A stretch of 64,000 nt of DNA from Coffea arabica. Taxonomy: Eukaryota; Streptophyta; Magnoliopsida; Gentianales; Rubiaceae. Location of the stretch: positions 20,106,001-20,170,000 of the forward strand of contig NC_092312.1 in the NCBI RefSeq assembly GCF_036785885.1, written 5' to 3'. Positions 1-10,644 of this stretch are shown here, piece by piece (the first letter of the stretch is position 1; each line of letters begins with the position of its first letter). Below the pieces are notes generated by a model that worked only from the letters and a program-made list of their open reading frames with translations, ran no database searches and was not told the origin of the DNA. The position numbers and the translations under genes were made by a program.

Positions 1-3000
1 ACCAAAGAAAAACACAGATGAACAAATCTAACACCGCCTTGATTTTATGTGTCAAATCCCATAGTAATTAGAAAATTACACCAGTTAAAAGGAAAATTTT
101 GAAATTCCAAATTTACATTAGACTCCATGAAAGAAAGGAAGAAAACCTCCATAGCCAATTTGAGATCAATCCTAAACTTGGCAGAAACAAAATTTTACAA
201 TAAAATCACATAAATAACAAAAGTTGAGACCCTCCCTCCCACCCACAATATTAAAGCAGAAGACCAACATATTATTCACAGAACCCATAGAAATTGAACT
301 AAGAAAACCTGAGATCCTCAAGAAACCAAATGTACAAAAAATGCAGAAAATGTAGGTCATGACTTAAATTTACTAAAAAATAAACATCATTATTATATGT
401 AATGCAAAAGACGTGTCTCTAGCAGAAGAAAATGGTGGGAAAAATAGATGAGAAATTCTATATAGGAGGAGAGGATGATAGGAAGAATGGAAAAGAAAGA
501 ATCTGTCGATCTCCAACTGGAAAAAAAAATTTTAAAGGTTGGTAATTTACCAAGGTTGACAGAGTTTTTCCAACCGCTTACATCGAGAAGTGGATCCGAG
601 AGAATCTTTCCAATCGCTTACATCGAAAATTGGTATTTGTTGGATGTAAATAGACCAAAAGGAAACTAATCGCTTAAAAAGCCCAGAAAAAATTGAAAAT
701 AACCACATCTTTACTCTAGCTCTCCCACTGGTTGTGGTGTAAAGTGGAAGAGCAGATACATTTCCTTAGGAAAGAACGAAGATTCCAGCTAATTATATTT
801 CTCTCGTGAACAACGATACCAGAGAAGTAGATGAAAGAGGATGGTAAAGAAAGAAGGTAGCAGTGATTTGTTAATTGTTTGCTGCTACAGGAAGATAACA
901 CAATAACAATGGAAGAAACTGAAATCAACACAAGTTTAATCCTCTAAGGTCCAAAGATTTTGATGGACAATGACTTGGACTAATTTCGACATCAAAATAA
1001 TGGGAAATTTTTTAAAAGCACAGATGTAAGATCATAGTTTATGGCATGCCTCGCAATATACGCTCAACTGAGGCGTGTAGAAAACTGAAGATAGAATAAC
1101 AATTTAAAGAAACAACTGTGAGCAACAAATCACAAATAAATGTACTACCTTTGATAGTAAACATACAACTCCAAGAAGCCTTTCCAAAAAGTTATATTTG
1201 CCACCATCACACCTTCTCCGCTTCAGACTAAAACCCAAATGAAAGGCCAAAAATTTTGGTATGTGCAATTTGACAGAAAGCAAGAGTCTAATCATTACTA
1301 ATTGTACATTACATTCACAGACTGGTCATTTAATCATTTTTTTTAATATTAACTTTCAACTCCGAATTTAACTTTTCGAAGCCTCCACATCAAATTACTA
1401 AGAAAATGTTAAGAATTTATGGCTTTGCGATCTACTGATGAAACTCAATGAAATCTTGCTATTTTCTCCAGAAAAAAATGCATGAATCACTAATCAACGC
1501 ATATGGTAAACAACAATGATGGAAAATATGCCATTCTTTATGTTTATACCTTTCCAAAAGCTACAGTTTTTGTTTAGGCCTTTTGCCATAGATTACCAGA
1601 AAGCAGGAATTCAAGATTTCCTCCAACTTTGCTGATTGCAGAAGCCTCAAATCCCTTCTAACCTGTCACAAAATCACAATTAATTTTAAACCAACAAAAC
1701 CAATAAGCAAATGCTTGAAGGCATACATGTTAGTGCTTTTCACTGAGCAAGTAAAAACTGAAACTTTAGGCAAAAAAAAAACCAACCTTAAGCAGGTATT
1801 GAAAATAAGAGCACATTCAATGCTGATTCTTATTTTTGTAGACAATTCTATCGAGGATTCCAAATTCTATCTGCAGCTGACCCAAAAAAATCTTCAATCT
1901 CTCATCAACTACTTCAAACTCCGAATCCATTACCTTTAATAATGCTAATAACTACACTCGTAGCTCATCCCGTACCAAGTTTATAAAATTATAAAACACC
2001 AAGTTTATTGCCATGTGTTTGGCCTTGTGCCTCCCTCCTGGAGTATTTTAACATTACATGCATCATCCTTAATGTAATAAAATCTAAACCTAGCCAAAGA
2101 TTCCAAGTTAGTTCCTTTACATTTCTGATCAATTTCTTTAAAGCTTCCACAATTATTTTCCCATTTCGCAATCAATCTGCAAATGCCTTATATAGTGCAT
2201 TTCCTAAAATATTAAAAAAGCTGAAAAGGACAATTTTTTTCAAGTGAATCACGGTGATATACCTTGATGGAGATTTTTCGGTCACTCTGGGGTTGCTTGA
2301 AATTCTTAACCCTTTTCTTCATTGTCTTCTTCGAAAGTAAAGGAACCGTTATCGCTGCTGATTCTTCTTACCTTTTCCCTCCTTATCTTGCACATTTCAC
2401 ACACAAAACACAATCAGCTATCGATCTACAAGCGTCTGTAAAGAATAGCGCAGTACGGGGAAGAAGAAGAAGAAAAAAGCTACGGCATGTTTATTAGTGA
2501 GCCAAAAATCGAAGACTCTAAAGGGAAAAAAAAAAAAGGAACAACCAAAAACCCAGATTCAGTAATAAAACTTAAAAGCGAAAAGCAATAAAATCAGTAT
2601 CTCCATCTTTACAACTAAAAAGAAGAAACGAAATAAAAAAAAACAAGAAAAAACACAGATCGGGGAAACAAAAACCAAAGGCTCAAAACATCAGCGCATA
2701 CCCGACGGAAACAAGGAATCCTTAAAAAAAAAAAACCCATAAGCCACATGAAGATCGGTGAAATCGACCAAGAGAAGTAAATGGGATAAAATAAAAGATT
2801 TTCTAACCCAAAAGCTATGCAAAGGTCTACCAAAAATCTCAAACTTTGAGCTAGAAATGATGCCCACAACACACTTTGGAGAATTTCATTACCAGTTTCT
2901 CCAATCGCCATCGCCTACCGAAGCTGCAAACTGACAAAAATAAGGAAGCTGCAATTTGACAAAAAATAAGGAAGTTACAAATTGACAAAAAAAAAAAAAA

Positions 3001-3400
3001 AGAAGCTAAGAGCAAGGAGGCTCACCACTGCTGAAGATTTTGGTCATATAATTTTGGTGAGGAAAGGGACGGAGAGGAGAAGCGGCGGAGAGGCATTTGT
3101 TGTTCTGTATATCTAACCCTAAAGTGAATAGATATGATAGAAGTGGAGGATATGTCTGGGTAAGCGACAGAGCAACATTGTCCAAAAAAAGGGAGAGAGA
3201 GAAAGGTAGTGGAAAGAAAGCAAATGCAGCAGAAGTACAGAAACAAGGAAACACGGGCACATGGGAGACCAGATTGGAAACTGAAGCGCTATACGCGAAC
3301 AACATAACGCTTTCAATCAAATGCGCAGCACGTGAGAGGACGATGAAACTTTTGGCTGAACGGTGTTGGCACATTATCTACTTATGTTGATATATTTGAA
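1..3400 (-). other. Unresolved, probably spliced minus-strand locus
   Basis: I do not recognise a protein here, but several exon-like pieces with good splice signals lie on the minus strand. A GC-richer leader (about 3374 down to 3026) ends in a CAGTG|GTGAG donor. A following piece starts at 2923 after TTTGCAG and holds ATG at 2911, reading MAIGETGNEILQSVLWASFL; it has possible donors at 2893 and 2831. A further piece ends at 2263 (CAAG|GTATATC). A 66-nt piece at 1662-1597, flanked by ACAG and GTAATC, is open in phase 0 and reads VRRDLRLLQSAKLEEILNSC plus two residues. Another lies at 1227-1149. I could not join these in one frame, so it may be a coding gene with unseen exons, a gene continuing left of the window, or a noncoding transcript. 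No function is claimed. Confidence 0.3.
567..634. repeat. Imperfect 28-bp direct repeat
   Basis: Two neighbouring copies of a roughly 28-bp sequence containing 'ccgcttacatcgagaa' and 'tcgcttacatcgaaaa' lie at about 567-594 and 607-634. They differ at a few positions. No known element was recognised. Confidence 0.5.
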
Positions 3401-4150
3401 TTAGAAAAATAATAAAATTTTTGATTCGGCAATTTATCCGACAATTTTTTCTTGATTCACTGATTGAACCGTCAGATTATTAATTGGTCAACAAGTTTAT
3501 TACTTGTTTGATCTAATTAGTGATTCAACCCGATTCTATGCCAGTTCACCGATTTGAATGATTCAACCGTCGGATTGGATCGAATTTTATGATTATAATT
3601 TTGGATGTTGCGCATAACATACTGATTATCTTTGTATGGATTAGGTGTTTTTTAAATACTATATTCTAGCATTATATTACAGTACATTGTATATTAAAAA
3701 CCTGATAATTTGGATATTTGATGAAGTATTTTTTAAAATTAAAATTTTATTGAATTATTTTTAAAATTTTATTTAAAAAATTCCTACAATAACCATCCTC
3801 TAACGTGTAACACCACCACTATTTCTCTATTCCACTCTTTCCTTTCTCCTCCTCCATATTCATTTTCCTCCCTTTCTACCTTCCTCTTTCTCCTCTCTTC
3901 TTTCCCTTCCTAATTCTTCCTCACAACCCCTTACCACTCTTGCGAGATTGCAAGAAAGGGGAAAAAGGAGGGGCAAGAGGAAGGGAGGAAAAGGAAGAGA
4001 AATGACAGATCGAGAGAAAAGAGGATGAGAGATGTGGGCGGTAGTAGGTGGTGAGTGGGAGAAAAAAGTGATGGTAGAATATATTTTATTTATTTGATTT
4101 TTAAAAAAAATATTTGTTAGGTGTATTTGGAAGATTGTATGGAATATTGT
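3401..4150. other. Intergenic; polypyrimidine then polypurine switch
   Basis: No gene is visible. From about 3830 to 3945 the plus strand is almost all C and T; from about 3950 to 4070 it is almost all G and A. The change is abrupt, at 'cttgcgagattgcaag'. This looks like a decayed inverted repeat or a strand-asymmetric simple sequence. The rest is AT-rich. Confidence 0.5.
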
Positions 4151-4318
4151 GTTTGGATTGTCAATTATTTCACTTTATTTACACCTTATTTACACACACT
4201 AATTTGCTTCCATTATCAACATATTTTCCAATCACCTTTTTATCTTACATACATCATATCAAAAAAATGCTACAGTACTTTTTCACAAATTTATCTCAAA
4301 TAATTTATAATCCAAACA
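4151..4318. mobile_element. hAT-like MITE, family A, copy 1
   Basis: The left end reads GTTTGGATTG and the right end is close to its inverse (ATAATCCAAAC), with a characteristic inner stretch 'tcacctttttatct' and 'ctacagta'. Similar elements occur at about 6869-7012 and 47157-47319. Length is about 170 bp and no coding capacity is present. The superfamily assignment is inferred from the TIR style only. Confidence 0.6.
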
Positions 4319-4479
4319 AAATTCTAAGGTGTTTTGGAGGTGCATTATTTTAGACTCCAAAAGTAAAAATTCCAAATTCAAAGCACTCCAATCCAAATAA
4401 ATGAGATACATTCCAGATGGATTTATGGGTTTTTGACGATACAATAATTGTGGCAAGCTAGCAGTAATTTCACCAATAC

Positions 4480-4575
4480 ATACATTAGCTTAGTTAGTAA
4501 AGATGAATCATTTTATTGTAAAAAATCAAGTATTCGAATCTCGTTATTAATGTAAAAATTAAGTTGGTAAGTAAT
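4480..4575 (+). repeat. SINE-like fragment with B-box-like motif
   Basis: This short stretch holds 'tattcgaatctcg', similar to a Pol III internal B box (GGTTCRANNC), after a possible A-box-like 'tagcttagttagtaa'. It resembles a tRNA-derived SINE remnant. It is not a tRNA gene because no cloverleaf can be formed. Confidence 0.3.
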
Positions 4576-5282
4576 TCATCAGTTTATGTTGCAAGTATGT
4601 CTTGACCATTGGTGACAGGGATGTCATAGTTTCAAAACCGTCAATTTCGATTCAAAAATTGTCTATTCTAGTTTCTTTAAAAGATGAAACCAAATCTGAC
4701 TCTGGTTTTTCATTTACGATTCCAATTATTTATAATTATATGTAATCACTTATAGTTACAAACTGAAATATAAAACAATATGACAATAAATTTTGAATAA
4801 GAAGAAATTAAAGAACTTGAATTTAGAAGAAAAATAACACTTTTATTATATTATTAGCCAATTGAAAAAAGAAAATGATACAAATTTAATGAGAAATAAC
4901 ACCTTATATCTATTGAATATTTTAAATAAAGCAAAAGATAAATAATTTTCTTATTGGAATTGAAATGAAATAGGAAAAATGCCTCAATTTTCTCATTAAA
5001 TAGGTACACACAGGATATGAAACCACTCAAAATTTTTATTTAAAAAAAAAACTAGTACGTTCACCACAAATGCTGAGCCGCATGCATCTTATGCTTATCC
5101 ATTAGGCTTTACCCTGCCGTTTATTATTATTATTATTATTATTAAACTACCTGCATTTGTCGTTATGCGAAAAGCGTCGAGGTCAAACAATGGGAGTTAT
5201 TAGCATAGTTGTTGTGGTTAGCGCTTTCTTTCACTTTTTCCTTTCATTTTCCTATTTTTTTAAACCGTATTTCTCCAATCCC
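4576..5282. other. Intergenic AT-rich DNA
   Basis: Nothing recognisable as a gene. It contains a short (TTA)n run near 5121-5143. Confidence 0.5.
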
Positions 5283-5291
5283 ATTTGCTCA

Positions 5292-5685
5292 GGAACGGAT
5301 CTTCTGTTCTATATCTTGTGTCACTTTCTATCCCACTTTTTATTATATTGTTATTTATCCTTCATAAATATCATATTTTAATTCTTTTTTATTTTCTTAA
5401 GATCCAATAACTATTAATTGAGTAATACACAAAATTTAACAAACTCAAAAAATCAAAATGCATAAAAAATGAGATTTTTTAATGAATTTTCTGTATTTTT
5501 TTAAATTTTCTATTATATATTACTTTTTTGAAGCTATTGTATTTATTTTTTACTTAATTAATAGTTATTGGATCTTAAGGAAACAAAAAAGAATTAAAGC
5601 ATGATATTTATGAAGGAGAAATAGCAATATAATAAAAAGTGGGACAGAGAGTGGCACAAGGTGTGGGTCAGAAGATCCGTTGCGC
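5292..5685. mobile_element. Long-TIR MITE, copy 1 of tandem pair (Mutator-like)
   Basis: The left end starts GGAACGGATCTTCTGTTC and the right end finishes with its inverse, ending in GATCCGTTGCGC. The inverted arms are very long (nearly half the element each), so the copy can fold into one large hairpin. The block of two copies (5292-6185) is bracketed by a perfect 9-bp direct repeat ATTTGCTCA at 5283-5291 and 6186-6194. Long TIRs plus a 9-bp duplication fit Mutator-like MITEs. It has no coding capacity. Confidence 0.75.
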
Positions 5686-5691
5686 ATTTTA

Positions 5692-6185
5692 GGAACGGAT
5701 CTTCTGTTCCACACCCTGTGTCACTTTCTGTCCCACTTTTTATTATATTGTTATTTTTTCTTCATAAACATTATGTTTTAATTCTTTTTTGTTTTCTTAA
5801 AATCCAATAACTATTAATTGAGTAATACACACAATTTAACAAACTCAAAAAACCAAAATTCATAAAAAAATGAGATTTTTTATGAATTTTTTGCTTTTTT
5901 TAATTTTCTATTATATATTGCTTTTTTGAAGCTGTTGTATTTATTTTTTACTAGAAAATTCATAAAATAGAAAATTAAAAAAAGCAGAAAATTCATAAAA
6001 AATCTCATTTTTTATGCATTTTGATTTTTTGAGTTTGTTAAACTTTGTGTATTACTCAATTAATAGTTATTGGATTTTAAGGAAACAAAAAAGAATTAAA
6101 ACATGATATTTATGAAGGAGAAATAACAATATAATAAAAAATGGGACAAAGAGTGGCACAGTGTGGGACGGAAGATCCGTTGCGC
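5692..6185. mobile_element. Long-TIR MITE, copy 2 of tandem pair
   Basis: Second copy of the same element, starting GGAACGGATCTTCTGTTCCA and ending GATCCGTTGCGC. Only six bases separate it from copy 1. It is about 100 bp longer because its middle carries extra repeats of 'gaaaattcataaaa'. The outer right flank carries the 9-bp duplication ATTTGCTCA shared with the left flank of copy 1. Confidence 0.75.
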
Positions 6186-6194
6186 ATTTGCTCA

Positions 6195-6868
6195 GGAGTC
6201 CTCACGTTTTTCCAAAGATGTAACATGAGCAGTATTAGTTAATTATCACAAGTTTTTTTTTCAAATAATAGGTTTCGAATTCAAAATCTCTTTCCTTTAA
6301 AATAAATTAAAGAAATTCAGAATCTCCTATTTATAGTTTCTCTCACCTTACTATCCAATTTAAACCCGTTTTGAGTGATTTATGAAGAAACACTTTTGAT
6401 ACAAGTACTTTTTAACAAAAGTGTTTTAAAAAGTATAATTACATAAGCACTTTTGATATTTACTTGTGTTTGGTTTTAATTTTTAAAAAGCACTTTTATT
6501 CGTATATTTACAAACATAGCCCTAAAACTAATAGTCATTTTATGCCAAAGGATTTCTAAGAATTGTTGGATAAAGCATTTTACTAATCTAGGATAAAATC
6601 TCAAATTTTAAATCTAACATATTTTGAGCGTAAAAGCAATTCAAGCAGCACCAAATTTTGGCTTTTTGAAGAAGTGTGGTTGGAGCCAAACGTTGGGTTC
6701 CTTAAGTTACTAAAAACTAGTTATCAAACACTTTAAAAATACTTTTAATAAGCATTTTTTTTTTCAAACTCATGGTACAACCCCAAAGGGGGCTCAACCT
6801 CCTCTAGGTAATTCTCATAAGTTGAAATACCCTGCTGAGGACTTTATCCTTAGTATCTATATGAGTGT
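6195..6868. other. Intergenic, with a SINE-like trace
   Basis: No gene. Around 6258-6300 'ggtttcgaattcaaaatctc' resembles the B-box region of the SINE-like traces near 30060 and 58570. The remainder is AT-rich. Confidence 0.4.
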
Positions 6869-7012
6869 GTTTGGATTGAAGATTATTTCACTTTATTTAC
6901 ACATTATTTATATATACTGATTTAATTGTATCATCAACACATTTTTCAATCACCTTTTTATCTCACATATATCATATCAAAAAAGTGTTACAGTAAAAAT
7001 ATCTCAAATAGT
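6869..7012. mobile_element. hAT-like MITE, family A, copy 2 (decayed right end)
   Basis: Starts GTTTGGATTG and shares the inner sequence 'tcacctttttatctcacat' and 'ttacagtaaaaatatctc' with the copies at 4151 and 47157. The right terminal repeat is no longer recognisable, so the end is approximate. Confidence 0.5.
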
Positions 7013-7642
7013 TTCCGTCTCTGAAACCTGTTTGTACCGATAGAAAAGTCGATGGCAATCAAACTTCGCATTTGGGATACCTATCACAAAATAATAATAA
7101 TAATAAAGGACAAGAATCTTAGCCTAATGCTAGTCTATACACGTTGTAGAGACTAGGACTCTTGCTCGAGCTTTCAAAGTCATTGGAGCAGTTTCTTAGG
7201 GAGAAAAGAGGGCTGGTAAACAAATAGCGGAAAGAACTATTAGGCTTTGATTCAACCACAGGAGAGAGCTCTAAAATGGCCAATGACAGCCTCTCAGAAC
7301 TGTCCAATGCACTAAATTGGGGGTTCATACTCCATATAATGTATTGTATATTTGTATTACAAAGAAGTATCGTGCTTTATTTGTTCAAAAAATTCAGAAA
7401 GTGCGTAATGCACTTGTTTGGTGTAGAGGTATACCATCCAATCTCCGTACCAGCTTAGTTGGGCTCTCTTCTCCATGGATAGAATTAGTGTCGATTGTTG
7501 CTATTGGACAAAAAGGGGGAAAAACATGGAAAGGGGTACAGGATGAGGACGACTATAGCCAAACCTTGTTCTGATGGGAATCGGAGGAATAAAAAGCCAT
7601 CTAGGCTCGAACCAATTCTGAAAATTGAGATATACTAGCAAA
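7013..7642. other. Intergenic, no supported gene
   Basis: Short open frames on both strands have no recognisable domain and no clear splice or promoter context. I see no gene here. Confidence 0.4.
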
Positions 7643-7762
7643 TTAACCAACTCCCAATAGAGGAGTTGGCTACCACATTAATAGTGAGGTGGGAGATTAG
7701 GGTTCAAATCTTATCTCGTCTTGTCTGATAGTAATTTAGTCCCTGTTGCGGGAAAAAAAAAG
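7643..7762 (+). mobile_element. tRNA-derived SINE, copy 1
   Basis: Begins 'ccaactcccaatagaggagt', followed by 'tggctaccac' (A-box-like) and 'gggttcaaatct' (B box, GGTTCRANNC). It ends in an A-run at about 7751-7761. A related copy lies in reverse orientation at about 58100-58323. Internal Pol III boxes plus an A-rich tail are typical of plant tRNA-type SINEs. Confidence 0.6.
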
Positions 7763-8349
7763 ATGTACAAGGAAATTAGCAATGACAATAGACAATTTGC
7801 ACCTTCTATCCTATAAAGAGTGGGTAGGCACTAACAATTTTTTTTTCCTTTTGTTTTTGGGTAATGGTATGCACACTGCAGTAACACTGCAACTAGCATT
7901 TTATGCTAACTAGTTATAGCCAAAATTTTCTTCTCTCTCATCACCCATTCAACATAGCTTCATCCATTTCTCCTTTTCAGTAGATGAAATTTTGTTAAAT
8001 AAACTGAGAAGGCATGACTCAATTTGTATCCTCGTCACCAAATAAACTGGGCTTTTCAGTCAATTTCCACTTTCCTTCCCCTGTCTATGTGGGCACAAAG
8101 CCCTTCTCAACCATAGTTTCCTCATTGCTACTGACTCACTCAGGCAAGTGAGATCATGCCAAAAAAAGAAAAATAAAATAAAGTTCTATCCCTATACGGT
8201 ACTTGTTAATTTTTTTTAATCTATAAATGATTTTTTTTTTCAGTCAGTTCGACTGATGTCTTATGGGTTCGTCAATGAACAACAAACCAACTAATAAAAA
8301 GGACTAGCCCAAACCAACTGATTTGGGCCTGCCTAACGGGCGTCCTATC
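7763..8349. other. Upstream region of the FLA gene
   Basis: No coding sequence seen. Near 8300-8340 lie 'agccca' and 'tgggcc' motifs (site II-like) shortly upstream of the TATA box of the fasciclin-like gene. Confidence 0.4.
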
Positions 8350-8357
8350 TATAAATA
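8350..8357 (+). promoter_or_regulatory. TATA box of the fasciclin-like gene
   Basis: TATAAATA lies 116 bp upstream of the ATG at 8473. That spacing gives a leader of about 85-90 nt if transcription starts about 30 bp downstream. Confidence 0.55.
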
Positions 8358-8472
8358 ACCGCCTGCCAAAGAATCTGTTTCAACTGCACTCGCAATTGTC
8401 CAGAAACCGACGTCACATTTCAATTTCCAACGGAAAAGCCCGCCAAAATTCACAACTGTGTAACCGCAATCA

Positions 8473-9735
8473 ATGGCGTCAACTCTCCGCCTCCTCGCCG
8501 TAATTCTCCTTCTTTTCACCATCACCAACACAACCGTCACCGCCGTGGAAGACGACGAGTTAGAGTCGATGCTTAACGTACTCAGAGCCAGAGGCTACAA
8601 CCTCTTTAGCAACGCCATTGCCACTTCCGACCTCATCTACGAGGTCCTCGCCGGGAAGTCCTTCACCCTCTTTGCTCCCACTGACTCCTCTCTCTTCACT
8701 CTTGACATGACTAATATGGCGTCGGATTACATCTCCATTCTCCGCTGCCACGTCATCCCTCTCCGCATGACCTTCTCCGACATCTGCCGCTTCACTTCCG
8801 GATCGTCACTCCCTACGCTAACTGCTGCTCGTCGAGCAACGGTCCGCGTCGAGAGCAGGAGCTCCCCGACTTCATCCGATGATGCCGTCACCATCGATGG
8901 CGTCGGTGTTCTGTTGCCTGGCCTGTTTTATAGCCGTAGTCTCGCAGTTCACGGCTTGAGAGGAATTCTTAACTGTGCATCCAATCAAGAATTGAAGACG
9001 GCTCCGTCGCCGGTGAACAATGATAGACAAGCGCATCCACCGCCGTCGAATTTCTCTTCTCCAATTGATTGGGGGAGTTCGATAGATGCCGATGATACTG
9101 AAGCGCCATCTCTTTCTCCGTCGAATTTGCCTGATGATGATCGTTTCAACTCGCCCCTCATCAATGACAGTCAGGAGAAACATTTGCCTTCTCATTTCTT
9201 TGATCACGTTTTGTCCCCGAGTTCCGGATATGTCGATGAAGATTCGATTACTTCTACAGAACCTGAACCAGCTGTTAGCCATGGATTTTCTCCAGCCGAT
9301 TCACCGGCAGAACAAGTTAAGTTTCCAGCAGAGGTTTCTCCAGCGTATGATCTATGGCTAGAAGTTCCAACTTCTCCACATTTTGCTCCCAGCAGTGAAC
9401 CTTTGCCACCGCCTGAATTCTCAGAAAACGATGATCCCATGGCTTTTCCACCGTCGACGGGTGATGCGATTGAAAACCTTGGTTCTCATATGGTGGCTAC
9501 AGACTCAGAATTAGGTTCCCTCAACGAGAACGAGCTGTCGCTCATAGAAAAGGATGGACGGCGAAGTCCAGTTTCCGACAACTTCCCGGTGAATTCGCCA
9601 GAGGATATGGCAGAGTCGATTAAATCTCAGCCGTCAGATGAGGCCGCTTTTGACTGCCCAGTGACTAATGGATATGACCATGTCAGCTTCTCCCCTGGCT
9701 ACGTGTACACACGTAACCCAATGTCTTGTAGCTGA
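8473..9735 (+). CDS. Fasciclin-like arabinogalactan-type protein (single FAS1 domain)
   Basis: Intronless gene for a 420-aa secreted protein. Residues 1-24 form a hydrophobic signal peptide (MASTLRLLAVILLLFTITNT...). A single FAS1 domain follows at about 28-170. It contains the H1-type motif FTLFAPTDSSLF (64-75), an H2-like LRCHVIPL (90-97), and a C-terminal part ending near AVHGLRGIL. The rest (about 175-400) is rich in Pro, Ser, Asp and Glu, with scattered SP, AP and TP dipeptides that could carry arabinogalactan. FAS1 proteins act in cell adhesion and cell wall matrix at the plasma membrane or apoplast. The tail (NPMSCS) is not hydrophobic, so no GPI anchor is expected; this fits the FLA19/20/21 subgroup. 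The ATG is preceded by a TATA box and leads directly into the signal peptide. The exact family member is not resolved. Confidence 0.88.
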   Translation: MASTLRLLAVILLLFTITNTTVTAVEDDELESMLNVLRARGYNLFSNAIATSDLIYEVLAGKSFTLFAPTDSSLFTLDMTNMASDYISILRCHVIPLRMTFSDICRFTSGSSLPTLTAARRATVRVESRSSPTSSDDAVTIDGVGVLLPGLFYSRSLAVHGLRGILNCASNQELKTAPSPVNNDRQAHPPPSNFSSPIDWGSSIDADDTEAPSLSPSNLPDDDRFNSPLINDSQEKHLPSHFFDHVLSPSSGYVDEDSITSTEPEPAVSHGFSPADSPAEQVKFPAEVSPAYDLWLEVPTSPHFAPSSEPLPPPEFSENDDPMAFPPSTGDAIENLGSHMVATDSELGSLNENELSLIEKDGRRSPVSDNFPVNSPEDMAESIKSQPSDEAAFDCPVTNGYDHVSFSPGYVYTRNPMSCS

Positions 9736-9992
9736 GCGTAGACGAATTTGTAAAATCCATTCCCAATTTTTCCCCCAGACTCGGTACCGATTTATTTTAC
9801 CACAGGTCATCATGTGAGCCAATAGATTCGATTGTTCTTTTTTTTTTTTTATATGATATGGTGACGTTCTTGAATGCAATTGTAGTCGACAGCAATCTTG
9901 AAATTTACAGCATAACCTTCTAAGATTCCTTTCGTTTTTTGTTTTGTTTGTTTGCTTTAAGGGGAAAAAATAGCTTAATTTCATAATGAATA
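9736..9992. other. 3' flank of the FLA gene
   Basis: Likely 3' UTR and spacer with a T-run at 9838-9850. Nothing else seen. Confidence 0.4.
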
Positions 9993-10321
9993 CTCCCTCC
10001 GTCCCACTTTGATAGTCTCATTTCTTTTTTCACACAGTTTAAGAAAAAGTAGTTAACTTTGTTGGAAAAGTAAATTTAGATTACTATTTTTCTAAAATAC
10101 CCTCACATTAAATATGGTACAACTTTATGGAAACTTGAATTGATGGTAAAAAAAGAATTAACTCTCATTAAATGGGGTAGGTTTATAGTAATAACAACTT
10201 ACATTGAATAAGGGTATTTTAGGAAAATTAAAATACAACTACATTCTTCAATTGGAAAGTGGACTATAATTTGGGACAGACGAAAAAGGAAAACGAGACT
10301 ATTCAAGTGGGACGGAGGGAG
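9993..10321. mobile_element. Stowaway-like MITE 1
   Basis: A 329-bp element with near-perfect terminal inverted repeats, CTCCCTCCGTCCCACTTTGA on the left and the inverse ending GTGGGACGGAGGGAG on the right. It is flanked by TA on both sides (9991-9992, 10322-10323). TIR sequence and TA duplication are the hallmarks of Tc1/mariner-type Stowaway MITEs. Little decay of the ends suggests a fairly recent insertion. Confidence 0.88.
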
Positions 10322-10644
10322 TAAAAAAAGTACATTAATAGAATTAAGTATGGCAGATTTTAGATCCTCATCCAAAAGTAGGAAAGAGAATGTAACTAAT
10401 GATCCGAAGTCTTATACTTACAGCTCAAATCCTTGCACAGGCTGACGTGCGAGGTTCATGTGCTTTCTAACATTTTGTCCATATTTTGTATGATCCTGGT
10501 TAAAGTACATTTATAAAAGAATGAAAGTGAGAGGGACAAATGATGAAAAATCCACTCCCGGTGGGAACCCTGCGCGTAATCACTATAGCAAAAGGAAGTG
10601 ATGGTTTAGCTCTTCCCCCTGGGGAGGCAAAAAAATGAGACATT

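Noticed and set aside
2264-2497. Plus-strand 77-codon frame with a hydrophobic start
   Set aside because: No start context, splice signals or homology that I recognise; minus-strand splice-like signals fit the region better.
5096-5380. Hydrophobic 74-codon frame
   Set aside because: Runs into the MITE terminal repeat; low-complexity Phe/Ser/Leu composition from T-rich DNA.
7643-7762. Possible tRNA gene (A and B boxes)
   Set aside because: No acceptor stem or cloverleaf can be formed and an A-rich tail is present, so it is a SINE.
8872-9440. Minus-strand frames opposite the fasciclin-like gene
   Set aside because: Antisense shadows of a well-supported signal-peptide and FAS1 coding frame.
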